A DNA stretch of 64,000 nucleotides from NCBI RefSeq assembly GCF_008274825.1, contig NZ_CP030848.1, positions 2,604,001 to 2,668,000 of the forward strand, written 5' to 3'. The position numbers and the translations under genes are program-made. The stretch is from Sphingobacterium hotanense. Lineage in GTDB: Bacteria > Bacteroidota > Bacteroidia > Sphingobacteriales > Sphingobacteriaceae. Below, piece by piece: positions 1 through 8,956 of this stretch; positions within the stretch are counted from its first letter, which is position 1; each line of letters opens with the position of its first letter. The notes under the pieces were generated by a model, which was not told where the DNA came from, ran no database searches, and worked only from the letters and a program-made list of their open reading frames with translations.

Positions 1-754
1 CCGATGTTTTCTTTTCGATTTGTTGTTTGACCAATTTATACAACCAGTTATGCGTATAGTATCCCGCCTTTGCCGGAATCTTCATCCATTCTCTCGATTT
101 TAAATAATCAATACTTGGTTCAACAGGGCCTGAAGGCATAGCACTTTCCATTTCCTCGCGGACCAACTGCAGGATGCGCGCAGCGTCTACATCTCCATCA
201 CTGATATAATCGGTGCTGTCAATCGGACTCAATGCCTCCAAGGACACAGATTTAGGGATATAGTCGAACGAGCTATAGCCAATGACAAAAGGTTGGATCT
301 GAACCGGGATATCCATGCTGATTGCTCGCTTGATCAGGGAAGTAAAACCCGTAGGCATAAAGGGGCGCAACAAATGCGAGTTGCGAGAAACACCTTCAGG
401 AAAAATGACGATATTCTCGGCTGATTTTAACCATTTAGCACATTCATCATAGGTAAAAGCATTCATGACCTCAAAATCAGGGTCATCCGATTTCTTGTAG
501 ATGGGAATCATGAATAATGTCCGCAATGTCCAATTCGCCCACTCCTTCTTAAAAATATCACCACGCACCAAAAAACGCGTTTCCTTGGGGCTATTGACCG
601 CCAATACTAACGCGTCGAAAAAGGAATTCGGATGATTGGAAACAACGATAGTCGGATGCTGAAGACTAGCGATCGCCATATTTTTCAACTGCCAATCCGT
701 TATATACCAGTTTAATCCAAATTTCACGAAGGATCTAAGAAGCGGGTACAACAT
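1..754 (-). CDS. 1-acylglycerol-3-phosphate/glycerol-phosphate acyltransferase family protein, 3' end cut by the window
   Basis: The reading frame starts at an ATG at 754, preceded by an in-frame TAG a few codons upstream, and runs off the window edge, so about 251 residues are visible. The N-terminal part carries the acyltransferase block I as SNHPNSFFDAL (His and Asp five residues apart, the spacing also seen in fungal-type Gpt2/GPAT relatives) and block III as FPEGVSRN. This family transfers an acyl chain to glycerol-phosphate or lysophosphatidate at the membrane in phospholipid synthesis. It follows the ABC exporter on the same strand after 70 bases and may be co-transcribed with it. The exact acceptor cannot be told from the sequence. 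Confidence 0.82.
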   Translation of the reverse strand, partial: MLYPLLRSFVKFGLNWYITDWQLKNMAIASLQHPTIVVSNHPNSFFDALVLAVNSPKETRFLVRGDIFKKEWANWTLRTLFMIPIYKKSDDPDFEVMNAFTYDECAKWLKSAENIVIFPEGVSRNSHLLRPFMPTGFTSLIKRAISMDIPVQIQPFVIGYSSFDYIPKSVSLEALSPIDSTDYISDGDVDAARILQLVREEMESAMPSGPVEPSIDYLKSREWMKIPAKAGYYTHNWLYKLVKQQIEKKTS

Positions 755-824
755 ATATTCTTTCTTGTGCTAAATTTCTTAATCGGTAAATTTAACACAA
801 AAAACTTGCCTGAAATTGGTTTTA

Positions 825-2609
825 TCAATCTTCTTTCAATGATTCTGTTATTTTGTGGATGTTCAAGCTATTCGCCATAGCGCTAAAAATCTTGTGATAG
901 GTCCCATGTTTATCAAAAAGTTCCTCATGCGTTCCATCTTCCACTACCCGGCCTTTCTCCATAACAATAATATGTTCGGAGTCGATAATCTGCGAGATGC
1001 TATGGGATACAATGATTACCGTACGCCCCACTTTGATGGCGTCTAAGCTGTTTTTTATCTGCTCGGTGGCAATGGCATCCAGATTAGCAGTAGGTTCGTC
1101 CAAGAAGATAATAGGCGGATTCTTTAAAAACATACGGGCAATAGCAATACGTTGTTGCTGGCCCCCCGACAAAAGATGTGCTTCCGAGTCGTAACCATTC
1201 GAAAGCTCCATTATTTGTTCATGTATGTACGCTTTCTTCGCCGCTTCGATTACATCTTCCAAACTTGCTTCGGTTTTACCATAGCGGATATTATCGGCAA
1301 TGCTTCCCTTAAAGATGTGGTTCCGCTGCAATACTAATCCCACATTCTCCCTTAAAAAGTCGGTATCATACTCTCTAATATCTACGCCATCCAATAAGAT
1401 TTGTCCATTATCCGGTTCGTAAAACTTATCCAGCAAGTTGATAATCGTACTTTTTCCGGCCCCCGATAGTCCTACCAAGGCGGTATTTTGATTCGGGCAG
1501 ATGGTCATACTGAAATCTGTAATTGCTTGATGACCATTAGGATATGTGAAGTTGATATTCTTGATTTCGATTAAGCCTTTGATAGAATCGGGTTTATAGT
1601 TTCCGCTTGGCTCCTTCTGCCCTTCATCTTCCAAGATCTCGAAGAAGCTCTCGGAATAGATCAATGCATCATTGAGCTCATCGTAAATACGGTGTAATTG
1701 TCGGATAGGTGCCGAAACGTTGTTGAACAACATGATATGGAACATGATTGCACCAATAGACATCTGCTCATTCAGCACAAAGTAGGCGCTCAGGATGATT
1801 ACGATAACTACGCCGATCTGTTCTATGAAACTTTTGATGCTGTCGAAGATGAAACTAGTCTTGCGTGTTGCCATCTGATTCTCCGTCATCTCATATTGTA
1901 TTTCTTTATGACGCTCTGCCTCCAAGTCCTCCCGAACGAACGACTTGATAACGGTAATGGAATCAATTAGATTGATAATCTGGTTATTTTTGTTTTCTCT
2001 ATACTTACGCATATTCCTACGAAAGCCCGATAGCCTTTGCGCTTGCATTTGCGACACGTAGAAATAAATCGGGATGATGATCAAGCCGACCAATCCGACA
2101 TAGAAATTGGCAATAAACATACATACCAAGGCGATAATAGCATTGGCAAATAGCGGCAAGATATCGATAAAGAAGTTCTGTACTAAACGCGTGAGTGAGC
2201 TGATACCGGCATCGATTCGTGTCTGCAACTTTCCGGACTCATTGATGCTCGACGTGTAGAACGCCATTTTATAGGTTAATATCTTATCGACTATTGCTTG
2301 CGAGAAGTCGCGTGCAATCATAATCCTAAGCTTTTCTCCATAAAACTTCTGACCGAATTGAACGATGGAATAGATAATCTCTTTACCCAACAGAACTGCC
2401 GAAATAATACCGAGCAAATGCAATCCCATGCGCAGCGGTGTTTTATTGACAAGCAGTTCGGATATCGAGTCGACGGTATATTTTAAGATGAAGGCATTTA
2501 CTTGTGCGGCAAATGATCCGATAACCGTTAAAACCAGCGTATAAAAAATTAGATTTTTATAGGGTTTGGTGAAGGGAGTAATTTTCTTGAATAACTGAGA
2601 TATGGTCAT
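825..2609 (-). CDS. ABC exporter, fused membrane and ATPase domains (MsbA/MdlB-like)
   Basis: A 594-residue half-transporter. The first ~320 residues hold about six membrane helices of an exporter-type transmembrane domain; the C-terminal ~250 residues are a complete ATPase with Walker A GLSGAGKST, signature LSGGQQQR, Walker B IIFLDEP and a switch His in IIVSHS. Proteins of this build act as homodimers or heterodimers and move lipids, peptides or drugs out of the inner membrane. Neighbours on the same strand are a polysaccharide deacetylase upstream and an acyltransferase downstream, which fits an envelope or lipid role, but the substrate is not shown by the sequence. Confidence 0.9.
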   Translation of the reverse strand: MTISQLFKKITPFTKPYKNLIFYTLVLTVIGSFAAQVNAFILKYTVDSISELLVNKTPLRMGLHLLGIISAVLLGKEIIYSIVQFGQKFYGEKLRIMIARDFSQAIVDKILTYKMAFYTSSINESGKLQTRIDAGISSLTRLVQNFFIDILPLFANAIIALVCMFIANFYVGLVGLIIIPIYFYVSQMQAQRLSGFRRNMRKYRENKNNQIINLIDSITVIKSFVREDLEAERHKEIQYEMTENQMATRKTSFIFDSIKSFIEQIGVVIVIILSAYFVLNEQMSIGAIMFHIMLFNNVSAPIRQLHRIYDELNDALIYSESFFEILEDEGQKEPSGNYKPDSIKGLIEIKNINFTYPNGHQAITDFSMTICPNQNTALVGLSGAGKSTIINLLDKFYEPDNGQILLDGVDIREYDTDFLRENVGLVLQRNHIFKGSIADNIRYGKTEASLEDVIEAAKKAYIHEQIMELSNGYDSEAHLLSGGQQQRIAIARMFLKNPPIIFLDEPTANLDAIATEQIKNSLDAIKVGRTVIIVSHSISQIIDSEHIIVMEKGRVVEDGTHEELFDKHGTYHKIFSAMANSLNIHKITESLKED

Positions 2610-2676
2610 ATGGACTAAACTTCTTTTTCATTGAAAAGTTTAATCAATTTACCAATATTCCCTCGAAATTTGAAGT

Positions 2677-3633
2677 TTAGTATTTGTGCGGATAAGTGGA
2701 AATAAACTCGAAGTGATAGTCTTTATGTTGTTTCAAGCTGTCAATCAGACCACTAAGCAATTGCTGCCCCTTTTTATTCTGAAACATATCGTCGTGCATT
2801 AAAAGGACAATATTGTTCGGTTTTAAAGTAGACTTATTGCCTAACATGGTGCGAATGCGTGTGTAGATTTCGTTTACCGACTGAACAGGGTTTCCTGACA
2901 ATCCGTGTATTTTCCACTCGACATCCCAACCGTAAATACGGTATCCATTTGCTCCTAACAAGTCAGCAGTTTGACTGCCACTCGTTAAGTCTACCCGGCG
3001 AACATCGTCAAATAACCAGATATTACGTCCTGGCATACGAACAATCTTTTGTTTTAATCCTAACGCTTCTTCACAGCGTTCGAAATCTGCAACTGCCAGT
3101 TCAGGATTGCTATAGAAGGCATGGAATCTATTATTCGCATGCGTGTAACTATGATTATAACACTCCACAAGTGGGTTCTTCGAATAACGCTCAAAGTCAT
3201 TCTTCAAACGCTTGCTCATATTTGCATGCTTCGCTACTAAGAAAGCACTCAATTTGGTATCCTTCGCTGTGGCGATAGAATCGATTGCACGAGAGCCAAT
3301 CAAAGGACCATCATCAAAAGTAAGGTAGATATGTTTATCCTTTTTGTTCAGCTCGCGGTATATAGAATCCCGAAGATTACGTTTTGCTTGTTTAGGTTCG
3401 ATCTTATTTAAAGAATCAACCGCAGGAAATACAATTAAATTGCGATTTAATGAATCTAATTTATCCATTAGGTATAGCGTATCCTGTTGAACAGGCTCTT
3501 CTATCTCTGGCTTTTGGTCCGGTGTTTCGACGGCGTTCGCCGTTGTCGTCGAGCCTACAATTTGATTACATGAATAAAAAGCTCCGAGAAATAGGGAGAT
3601 GGAAAAGGTAATAAGCAATTTCTTTTTCAACAT
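2677..3633 (-). CDS. Polysaccharide deacetylase family lipoprotein
   Basis: 318 residues starting with a lipoprotein signal (MLKKKLLITF..., Cys at residue 22 in YSCNQ). The NodB-type deacetylase domain begins near residue 95 with LTFDDGP (motif 1, catalytic Asp and metal Asp), continues with the metal-binding H-x3-H in CYNHSYTH (motif 2) and RMPGRNIW (motif 3). The family removes N-acetyl groups from peptidoglycan or other beta-linked amino sugars using a divalent metal. A lipid-anchored periplasmic or surface location is expected. It lies first in a same-strand run with the ABC exporter and acyltransferase. The true substrate is unknown. Confidence 0.88.
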   Translation of the reverse strand: MLKKKLLITFSISLFLGAFYSCNQIVGSTTTANAVETPDQKPEIEEPVQQDTLYLMDKLDSLNRNLIVFPAVDSLNKIEPKQAKRNLRDSIYRELNKKDKHIYLTFDDGPLIGSRAIDSIATAKDTKLSAFLVAKHANMSKRLKNDFERYSKNPLVECYNHSYTHANNRFHAFYSNPELAVADFERCEEALGLKQKIVRMPGRNIWLFDDVRRVDLTSGSQTADLLGANGYRIYGWDVEWKIHGLSGNPVQSVNEIYTRIRTMLGNKSTLKPNNIVLLMHDDMFQNKKGQQLLSGLIDSLKQHKDYHFEFISTYPHKY

Positions 3634-3702
3634 GGCTTCGCAATGCGCAATTAAAATTTTTACAAAAGTAGCGAATTATTAACTATTTATAAAGAGGTAC
3701 AA

Positions 3703-3732
3703 AAAAGGGAGCTTTCTGTTAAGCTCCCTTTT
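3703..3732 (-). terminator. Intrinsic terminator after the Tyr/His-rich secreted protein
   Basis: Perfect 12-bp inverted repeat (AAAAGGGAGCTT and its complement at 3703-3714 and 3721-3732) with a 6-nt loop, ending in T on both sides. It lies 3' of the gene at 3748 and upstream of the deacetylase, so it insulates the two same-strand genes. Confidence 0.8.
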
Positions 3733-3747
3733 GTAGGTATATTTTTT

Positions 3748-4266
3748 CTACCACATTCCTCTTACATTTCTATAGTCTCTATCTCTTCTAGATTCTCTTT
3801 GCTTGTGGTATTTTGCATGTCTTTTTTCTGCCTTACGGTATTCTTTATGTGCTTTTTTATAGCTCTTTCCGTAGTGCTTATGGCCTCTACCATAGTCGCG
3901 GATGGAAACTTGGCTATAGTTTCTTGCATATCCATGATAGTTGCTACGATGGCGACGGTGATTTCTCCATGGATTCGCATCATTCATCACCACTTTATAG
4001 GTTCTATGCAAGTCATAGCGTCCGTAACGACTTGGTAGACTGCGATGTGTTACCCAACGTCCGCCATGATAGTAAGTGTAATGACGGCTGGAAACATTAT
4101 AATAAACATCCATTTCCGGCATGTAATAATACCTCGCGTAATCATATCCACCTGGACCCCAAAGAGGTTGTGAACCGATATTAATACTAACATTTACTTG
4201 AGCGTTAGCTGGCTTTGCGAAAGCAAAAGCACTTAGAAAGACAACAACGTAGAATAACTTTTTCAT
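3748..4266 (-). CDS. Secreted Tyr/Arg/His-rich hypothetical protein
   Basis: 172 residues with a clear Sec signal (MKKLFYVVVFLSAFAFA..., cleavage after PANAQ likely). The mature part starts with a short conserved-looking stretch (VNVSINIGSQPLWGPGGYDY) and then becomes very rich in Tyr, Arg, His and Lys, ending in a basic tail. Small proteins of this kind are common in Bacteroidota and have no assigned function that I know. The start at 4266 is preferred over a further upstream Met because it begins the signal peptide and has a strong AGGAGG at 4272-4277. The basic tail may bind polymer or nucleic acid; that is only a guess. Confidence 0.8.
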   Translation of the reverse strand: MKKLFYVVVFLSAFAFAKPANAQVNVSINIGSQPLWGPGGYDYARYYYMPEMDVYYNVSSRHYTYYHGGRWVTHRSLPSRYGRYDLHRTYKVVMNDANPWRNHRRHRSNYHGYARNYSQVSIRDYGRGHKHYGKSYKKAHKEYRKAEKRHAKYHKQRESRRDRDYRNVRGMW

Positions 4267-4271
4267 ATTAA

Positions 4272-4277
4272 CCTCCT
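4272..4277 (-). promoter_or_regulatory. Strong Shine-Dalgarno AGGAGG deciding the start at 4266
   Basis: On the minus strand AGGAGG lies five bases before the ATG at 4266. Consensus Shine-Dalgarno sites are unusual for Bacteroidota, where most genes here have A-rich leaders instead. Confidence 0.75.
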
Positions 4278-4496
4278 TATTTTGGGTTCGTTTTTTATTG
4301 TTAATTTGATGGTATGACCGCAAAATCATGCCGAAAGATTAATTGGAAAATGTTAAAATTTGTAAACATCAAGCTACTCTATTCATTCTAAGTAATTTAA
4401 TGTTCATAAAAAGGTCATATTAACTTAAAATTGTAAGCAATTTGAAGGCTGCTAATTTATCCTAATGGGATAGTCCCGAATATGCTCTCCTTTTAT

Positions 4497-4504
4497 TATC
4501 TTTG
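4497..4504 (+). promoter_or_regulatory. Putative Bacteroidota -7 box (TATCTTTG) for ychF
   Basis: TATCTTTG matches the Bacteroidota primary-sigma -7 consensus TAnnTTTG exactly and ends 24 bases before the ychF start. No convincing -33 TTTG was found at the usual distance. Confidence 0.6.
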
Positions 4505-4528
4505 CGTGAATTTTTAAGAAAAATCAAT

Positions 4529-5629
4529 ATGGCATTACAATGTGGTATCGTTGGCCTACCGAACGTAGGCAAATCAACCCTTTTTAACTGTTTATCGAAT
4601 GCAAAGGCACAGGCAGCAAACTTCCCGTTCTGTACTATCGAGCCTAACGTAGGTGTAATCACTGTACCAGACGAACGTTTAAACAAATTAGCTGAGTTAG
4701 TAAATCCACAACGTATCGTTCCAAATAATATAGAGATCGTAGATATCGCCGGCCTTGTAAAAGGCGCCTCAAAGGGCGAAGGACTAGGAAACCAATTCCT
4801 GGGTAATATTCGTACAACGAATGCTATTATCCACGTATTGAGATGTTTTGATGATGGCAACGTTGTACACGTTGATGGATCGGTTGACCCTATCCGTGAT
4901 AAAGAAATCATTGATACTGAACTTCAATTGAAGGACTTGGATACTGTTGTAAAACGTATTCAAAAGGTAGAAAAGATGGCTAAAACAGGTGGTGACAAAG
5001 ATGCTAAGAAAACATTTGAAATCCTTTCTGTTGTTAAAGAGCATTTGGAAGCTGGTAAATCTGCAAGAACAGCTCCTATCTCTGAAGAGGATGCTGAATT
5101 CATTGCTGATCTTACATTGTTAACTGTAAAACCTGTTCTTTACGTATGTAACGTGGATGAGGCTTCTGTAAACACAGGAAATGCTTATGTAGAACGCGTG
5201 AAAGAAGCAGTAAAAGATGAAAATGCCGAAGTCTTAGTGATCTCTGCACAAATTGAATCAGAAATTGCACAGCTTGAGGATTACGAAGAACGCAAGATGT
5301 TCTTAGACGATTTAGGTCTAGAAGAATCTGGCGTTAATAAGTTAATTCGCGCAGCCTACTCGCTTTTAGATCTTGCTACTTATTTTACAGCAGGAGTTCA
5401 GGAAGTTCGCGCATGGACAATTGAGAAAGGATATACTGCTCCGCAAGCAGCTGGTGTAATCCACACAGACTTCGAAAAGGGATTTATCCGTGCCGAGGTT
5501 ATCAAGTATGAAGACTTTATTAAATATGGTTCAGAAGCAGCAGTGAAAGAAGCTGGAAAACTATCTGTCGAAGGAAAAACATATATCGTAGAAGACGGTG
5601 ATATTATGCACTTCCGTTTTAACGTATAA
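4529..5629 (+). CDS. ychF: Redox-regulated P-loop ATPase/GTPase YchF
   Basis: 366 residues, the normal length of YchF/OLA1. It opens MALQCGIVGLPNVGKST (Walker A), and has DIAGLVKGASKGEGLGNQFL (G3 and the YchF-type glycine-rich segment), a coiled-coil insertion near residues 130-200, and a C-terminal TGS domain with the conserved ending EDGDIMHFRFNV. YchF is a universal Obg-related protein that prefers ATP and acts at ribosomes and in stress responses. The start at 4529 is chosen because it begins the conserved N-terminus; an in-frame codon nine residues upstream adds non-conserved sequence. It stands alone with its own promoter box and a long terminator hairpin. Confidence 0.97.
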   Translation: MALQCGIVGLPNVGKSTLFNCLSNAKAQAANFPFCTIEPNVGVITVPDERLNKLAELVNPQRIVPNNIEIVDIAGLVKGASKGEGLGNQFLGNIRTTNAIIHVLRCFDDGNVVHVDGSVDPIRDKEIIDTELQLKDLDTVVKRIQKVEKMAKTGGDKDAKKTFEILSVVKEHLEAGKSARTAPISEEDAEFIADLTLLTVKPVLYVCNVDEASVNTGNAYVERVKEAVKDENAEVLVISAQIESEIAQLEDYEERKMFLDDLGLEESGVNKLIRAAYSLLDLATYFTAGVQEVRAWTIEKGYTAPQAAGVIHTDFEKGFIRAEVIKYEDFIKYGSEAAVKEAGKLSVEGKTYIVEDGDIMHFRFNV

Positions 5630-5689
5630 AAAATACAGTAAAATAGAAAAGGGGGCGAATGCCGCCTTTTCTATTTTACTGTATTTTTT
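5628..5689. terminator. Very long bidirectional terminator hairpin after ychF
   Basis: A perfect 25-bp inverted repeat (5628-5652 with 5665-5689) beginning inside the ychF stop codon. The outer part is A/T-rich so both strands end in a T-run; the 12-nt loop is GC-rich. It would stop transcription from either side. Confidence 0.85.
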
Positions 5690-6017
5690 ACTTCTAAAGA
5701 TTCCTGTTCAATTCCCCCTGAACAGGAAAATCGAATTATTCTTAGAATTTAATTAAGTATACTCATTCTTTAGTCTCCCTCATTATAATTTTCGTCGGTA
5801 TCTCATTTCTCGGAATAAAGATTACTATTCTAATAAACCATTCTAAGCAAAACGTTTTCACTTCTAAAGATGGCGTTAAAGCTCTTTAGAAAGAACATGT
5901 CGTAAAGGTTTGTATTCTAACTTATTATTAAAAAGCAGAGTTTAACAGAAAAAATGACTAAAACTATTTATTGCCTACAAGGTTTTTAATATATTAGGTA
6001 GACAAACACTTAAGATT
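5690..6017. other. Gene-free interval with a 10-bp inverted repeat
   Basis: No open frame of note. It holds a perfect inverted repeat TTCCTGTTCA/TGAACAGGAA at 5701-5710 and 5719-5728 with an 8-nt loop, and the 10-mer CTTCTAAAGA twice (5691 and 5861). The 3' part is the leader of the universal stress gene; no clear promoter box was recognised. Confidence 0.5.
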
Positions 6018-6485
6018 ATGAGCGCAACAAAATTTAATAGAATATTATTAGCAGTTGATGAAAGCCCCTGTTCGGAGCGTGCGATCAACTATGCGAAAGG
6101 AATAGTAGCCGATCTAAAGCCGTCGTTGGCATTAGTAACTGTAGTCCCTCCTACTTCACCGACAAGCTATGGCGTTGATCCGTTATTAGGACAGCAACCT
6201 ATCATTGTCCCGGAGGTATCGGAAATTCAGCAGCAATCCGCGCAGAACTTCTTAGATGGTTTAGCGACAGAGTTCAGCGCTGCTTCCGAAACCTTTACAT
6301 TTAATCGAATAGGTGATGTCCGCGATGAAGTTTTGCAGGTGGCTAAGGAATGGACAGCCGACTTAATAATTGTAGGCACGAATGGTCGCACTGGTTTTGA
6401 CCATTTCTTATCAGGATCTGTATCCGAGGCTATTATTCGAAAAGCAACTTGTCCTGTATTGGTAATTCCTTTGAATTGCGATTAG
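6018..6485 (+). CDS. Universal stress protein (UspA family)
   Basis: 155 residues, a single Usp domain. It begins NRILLAVDESPCSERAINYA and ends with the ATP-binding type loop GTNGRTGFDHFLSGSVS followed by IIRKATCPVLVIP, matching the G-2x-G-9x-G-S/T signature, so it is probably a nucleotide-binding Usp of the UspFG/MJ0577 kind. These cytoplasmic dimers help cells survive starvation and stress by an unclear mechanism. The gene is monocistronic and convergent with the methyltransferase, their stops being one base apart with no terminator visible between them. Confidence 0.93.
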   Translation: MSATKFNRILLAVDESPCSERAINYAKGIVADLKPSLALVTVVPPTSPTSYGVDPLLGQQPIIVPEVSEIQQQSAQNFLDGLATEFSAASETFTFNRIGDVRDEVLQVAKEWTADLIIVGTNGRTGFDHFLSGSVSEAIIRKATCPVLVIPLNCD

Positions 6486-6486
6486 A

Positions 6487-7662
6487 TTAAGGCTTAATGA
6501 ACTTAGCCGTAAACATGGAATCCGCTTTACGATCGTATCCTAATATGGGCGTCATGCTTTCCAGCTTAAGGTTAAGTTCGTTTTCAATGAAAGAAACAAC
6601 CTCCTCATTCTCCTCTTTATATACCGAACAGGTGATATAAATCAAACTCTTTCCAGTCTTCAAATAAGGAATAGCATGCTTCACAATGCGCTTTTGTAAC
6701 GTTGAGAACCTTTGAAGCTCATCCTCACGGAACTTAGAGAGGATCTCAGGCGTTCTTCCCCATGTCCCTGAGCCGGAACATGGCGCATCTATGATGAGAC
6801 CATCAAAGCGCTCATTTGCCATGATATGATCAACCGGATTATTTAAATCCAATATCTTTTTGCGATAAGGCTTTTTGATTCCTGCGAGGTCAAAGCGTTC
6901 ATCTAAATTTCTGAGGATACTCGAACGAACATCCGAAACCATCAGATTGATATGCGGAAATTTATCTAACAATAACAGCGATTTACCACCCGACGCGGCA
7001 CAGGCATCCCACCATGTTTCATTAGCCTTGGCTTGCACGGCGTTTAAACTCTGTTGCGACGAATAATCCTGCACCTCGTATAAGCCCTGAATCTTCTTTA
7101 AAGCCTGCAGATTAATGCCATTGCTCATTACTAAGGTTTGGGGACCTGCCTCTAAAAAAGAGATAGCTTGATCCTCTAATCCCTGCTTTACGATCGTTTC
7201 ACTGCCCCGCTTTAGGCGGATAAAAAGATCGGGTTGTATAAAATGAGAACTGATAAATTCATCTTTTCCAATGCTGGGCGACAAATGATCCGACAGCGGA
7301 AATACCTTGCTTAAAAACTCACCATATAATGAACTAATAAAGTCAATCTTATCTTGCAGATCCGTAAAGCCTTTATTTACCCAATCAGGTTTAAACTCAT
7401 GAACCACAACACTTTCTTTCTCACAAAGATACTCGGCAATTGCTAAGCGCTCTGTTAAAGGAAGATCTTCGAAAGCGCGTCCTAAACGGAATACATTATA
7501 GCAGTATCTGGAGTTCATCCTTCTATCGGATGAACCCATCTGCTTATTATTTTTATAAAACTGTGTTAGATATCTAGAGAAAGGTTCTTGGAAATGATAC
7601 CCATCTAAGGTGCGTTCGAAATTGCGAACTTGTTGATGAACTCGCTTACTGTTGTATTCCAA
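6487..7662 (-). CDS. RsmB/NOP family 16S rRNA (cytosine-C5) methyltransferase
   Basis: 391 residues. The C-terminal half is a Rossmann methyltransferase with the SAM-binding DACAASGGKSLLLLD, motif IV DAPCSGSGTWGR (Cys that releases the enzyme) and motif VI TCSVYKEENEEVV (TCS, catalytic nucleophile), the two-cysteine pattern of RNA m5C methyltransferases. The N-terminal part would be the RNA-binding domain. The only early start codon is a TTG at 7662, shortly after an in-frame TAG; it begins 7 bases after the stop of the upstream lipoprotein gene, so translation is probably coupled. Which rRNA cytosine is modified is not determined. Confidence 0.9.
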   Translation of the reverse strand: MEYNSKRVHQQVRNFERTLDGYHFQEPFSRYLTQFYKNNKQMGSSDRRMNSRYCYNVFRLGRAFEDLPLTERLAIAEYLCEKESVVVHEFKPDWVNKGFTDLQDKIDFISSLYGEFLSKVFPLSDHLSPSIGKDEFISSHFIQPDLFIRLKRGSETIVKQGLEDQAISFLEAGPQTLVMSNGINLQALKKIQGLYEVQDYSSQQSLNAVQAKANETWWDACAASGGKSLLLLDKFPHINLMVSDVRSSILRNLDERFDLAGIKKPYRKKILDLNNPVDHIMANERFDGLIIDAPCSGSGTWGRTPEILSKFREDELQRFSTLQKRIVKHAIPYLKTGKSLIYITCSVYKEENEEVVSFIENELNLKLESMTPILGYDRKADSMFTAKFIKP

Positions 7663-7669
7663 GATCTAT

Positions 7670-8956
7670 TTATTGGAAAGAACCATTACGGTAGGTTCTT
7701 AGCTGAACACCTTCATTTACATATCCCCATTGCTGGTTATATTTAAACTTATAGTTGCTAAAAATACCGTTAAATCCTTCGTTTTGTAATTTGTCTGCAT
7801 AGTCAGCACCATACTTGTTCAACAAGTTGGTGAAGTATTTTCCAGCGTCGTATCCCTTATATGCGAAATCGGAAGGATCAACCTTGAACTGGTTTTTATA
7901 ATTACGTTGGAAATTCTGAACTTCTGTGCTCCACACTTTTAAATGACTCTCACCTGTAATAGTCGGGTCCATTCTATAAAAGTTAGAATAGGGTCCGAAG
8001 TCGAAGCGATCCCAAAGTGGGTGTCCGAATAATTTGATGGCAAATCCTTCTCTTACTTTCGCATCTAAGCCAGAAATTAAAGAACGTAATTGATTCTTCT
8101 CTGTCGTTCCGGTAATTACGAAAGCAGTCTCCAGATCAGGCATAGCTGCCGTCAATTGCGAGACCGTGGTAACATGCTTCACCACGATTGCAGGATTCAC
8201 TTTCTTAATCTCTTCGTCGATACCAGCAATGAACTGTCGATGATCATTATCACGTGCGTCGAATACTAAAACAACATCTCCAGTTCTATATTTAGATGCG
8301 ACCTCGTTAGCAACGGCGCGCATGTGAATACGAATTGGAGGCGTGATAGAAACAAGATTCGATTGATTAAATTCCGTAGGCATTGCCGCAGCTAACGGAT
8401 TTACTTGAAGCACATTTTTATTGGTATGGCTCTTTCCAAACGAGCGGATCTCCTTTGGATAAACCGGACCTACGATAAGGATCGCGTCCTGAACATCTTT
8501 GGAAGCCGCCAGCGATACATTACGCATTTCGCTATCTTGGGTATCCATAACCTTCAATGCATAGTCGCCGCTCTTCTTTGTCGCCTCGTTCATCCCCAAC
8601 TGAAATCCTTGATAGAAATCCAATGCTAAAGCAGAACGTTTGACATCTTCCTCACTCATGGAGTTAACCGCTACGCGATCCAGTTGGAATGGTAACAATA
8701 AAGCAATACTATTGTTAGCTTTCGTTGCTTTCTTTTCTTCGGCAGTTTTCGCCTCTTCTTTCTTCTCCTCTTTGCCCTTCTCGCTGCCTACTGCACCACC
8801 ATAAACATCTGGCGAGCGGAGCACACCGACTTTTGGGGTACAAGAACTCACGGACAGCACTAAGCCTAGTGCTGCCGCGAATGCTGTATTTCTTAAAATG
8901 TTTTGTTTTAGTTTATTCCCACTCAATGGTTGCTGGTGGTTTTGAACTGATATCAT
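7670..8956 (-). CDS. Periplasmic-binding-protein-like lipoprotein (LpoA/branched amino acid receptor fold)
   Basis: 428 residues from an ATG at 8956. A long basic N-region is followed by a hydrophobic stretch and the lipobox LSVSSC. Residues ~85-420 look like a type I periplasmic binding fold ([12 protein letters not shown]..., [26 protein letters not shown]), the fold shared by branched amino-acid receptors and LpoA-type activators of penicillin-binding proteins. There is no codon ATG, GTG or TTG between the guaA stop and the signal peptide, so the start must lie inside guaA, with 44 bp overlap. The gene sits between guaA and an rRNA methyltransferase; an envelope role is likely but the ligand or partner is unknown. 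Confidence 0.75.
   Translation of the reverse strand: MISVQNHQQPLSGNKLKQNILRNTAFAAALGLVLSVSSCTPKVGVLRSPDVYGGAVGSEKGKEEKKEEAKTAEEKKATKANNSIALLLPFQLDRVAVNSMSEEDVKRSALALDFYQGFQLGMNEATKKSGDYALKVMDTQDSEMRNVSLAASKDVQDAILIVGPVYPKEIRSFGKSHTNKNVLQVNPLAAAMPTEFNQSNLVSITPPIRIHMRAVANEVASKYRTGDVVLVFDARDNDHRQFIAGIDEEIKKVNPAIVVKHVTTVSQLTAAMPDLETAFVITGTTEKNQLRSLISGLDAKVREGFAIKLFGHPLWDRFDFGPYSNFYRMDPTITGESHLKVWSTEVQNFQRNYKNQFKVDPSDFAYKGYDAGKYFTNLLNKYGADYADKLQNEGFNGIFSNYKFKYNQQWGYVNEGVQLRTYRNGSFQ

Noticed and set aside
5701..5728. Riboswitch or operator upstream of the universal stress gene
   Set aside because: Only one simple inverted repeat 290 bases from the gene; no known riboswitch pattern or dyad near a promoter.
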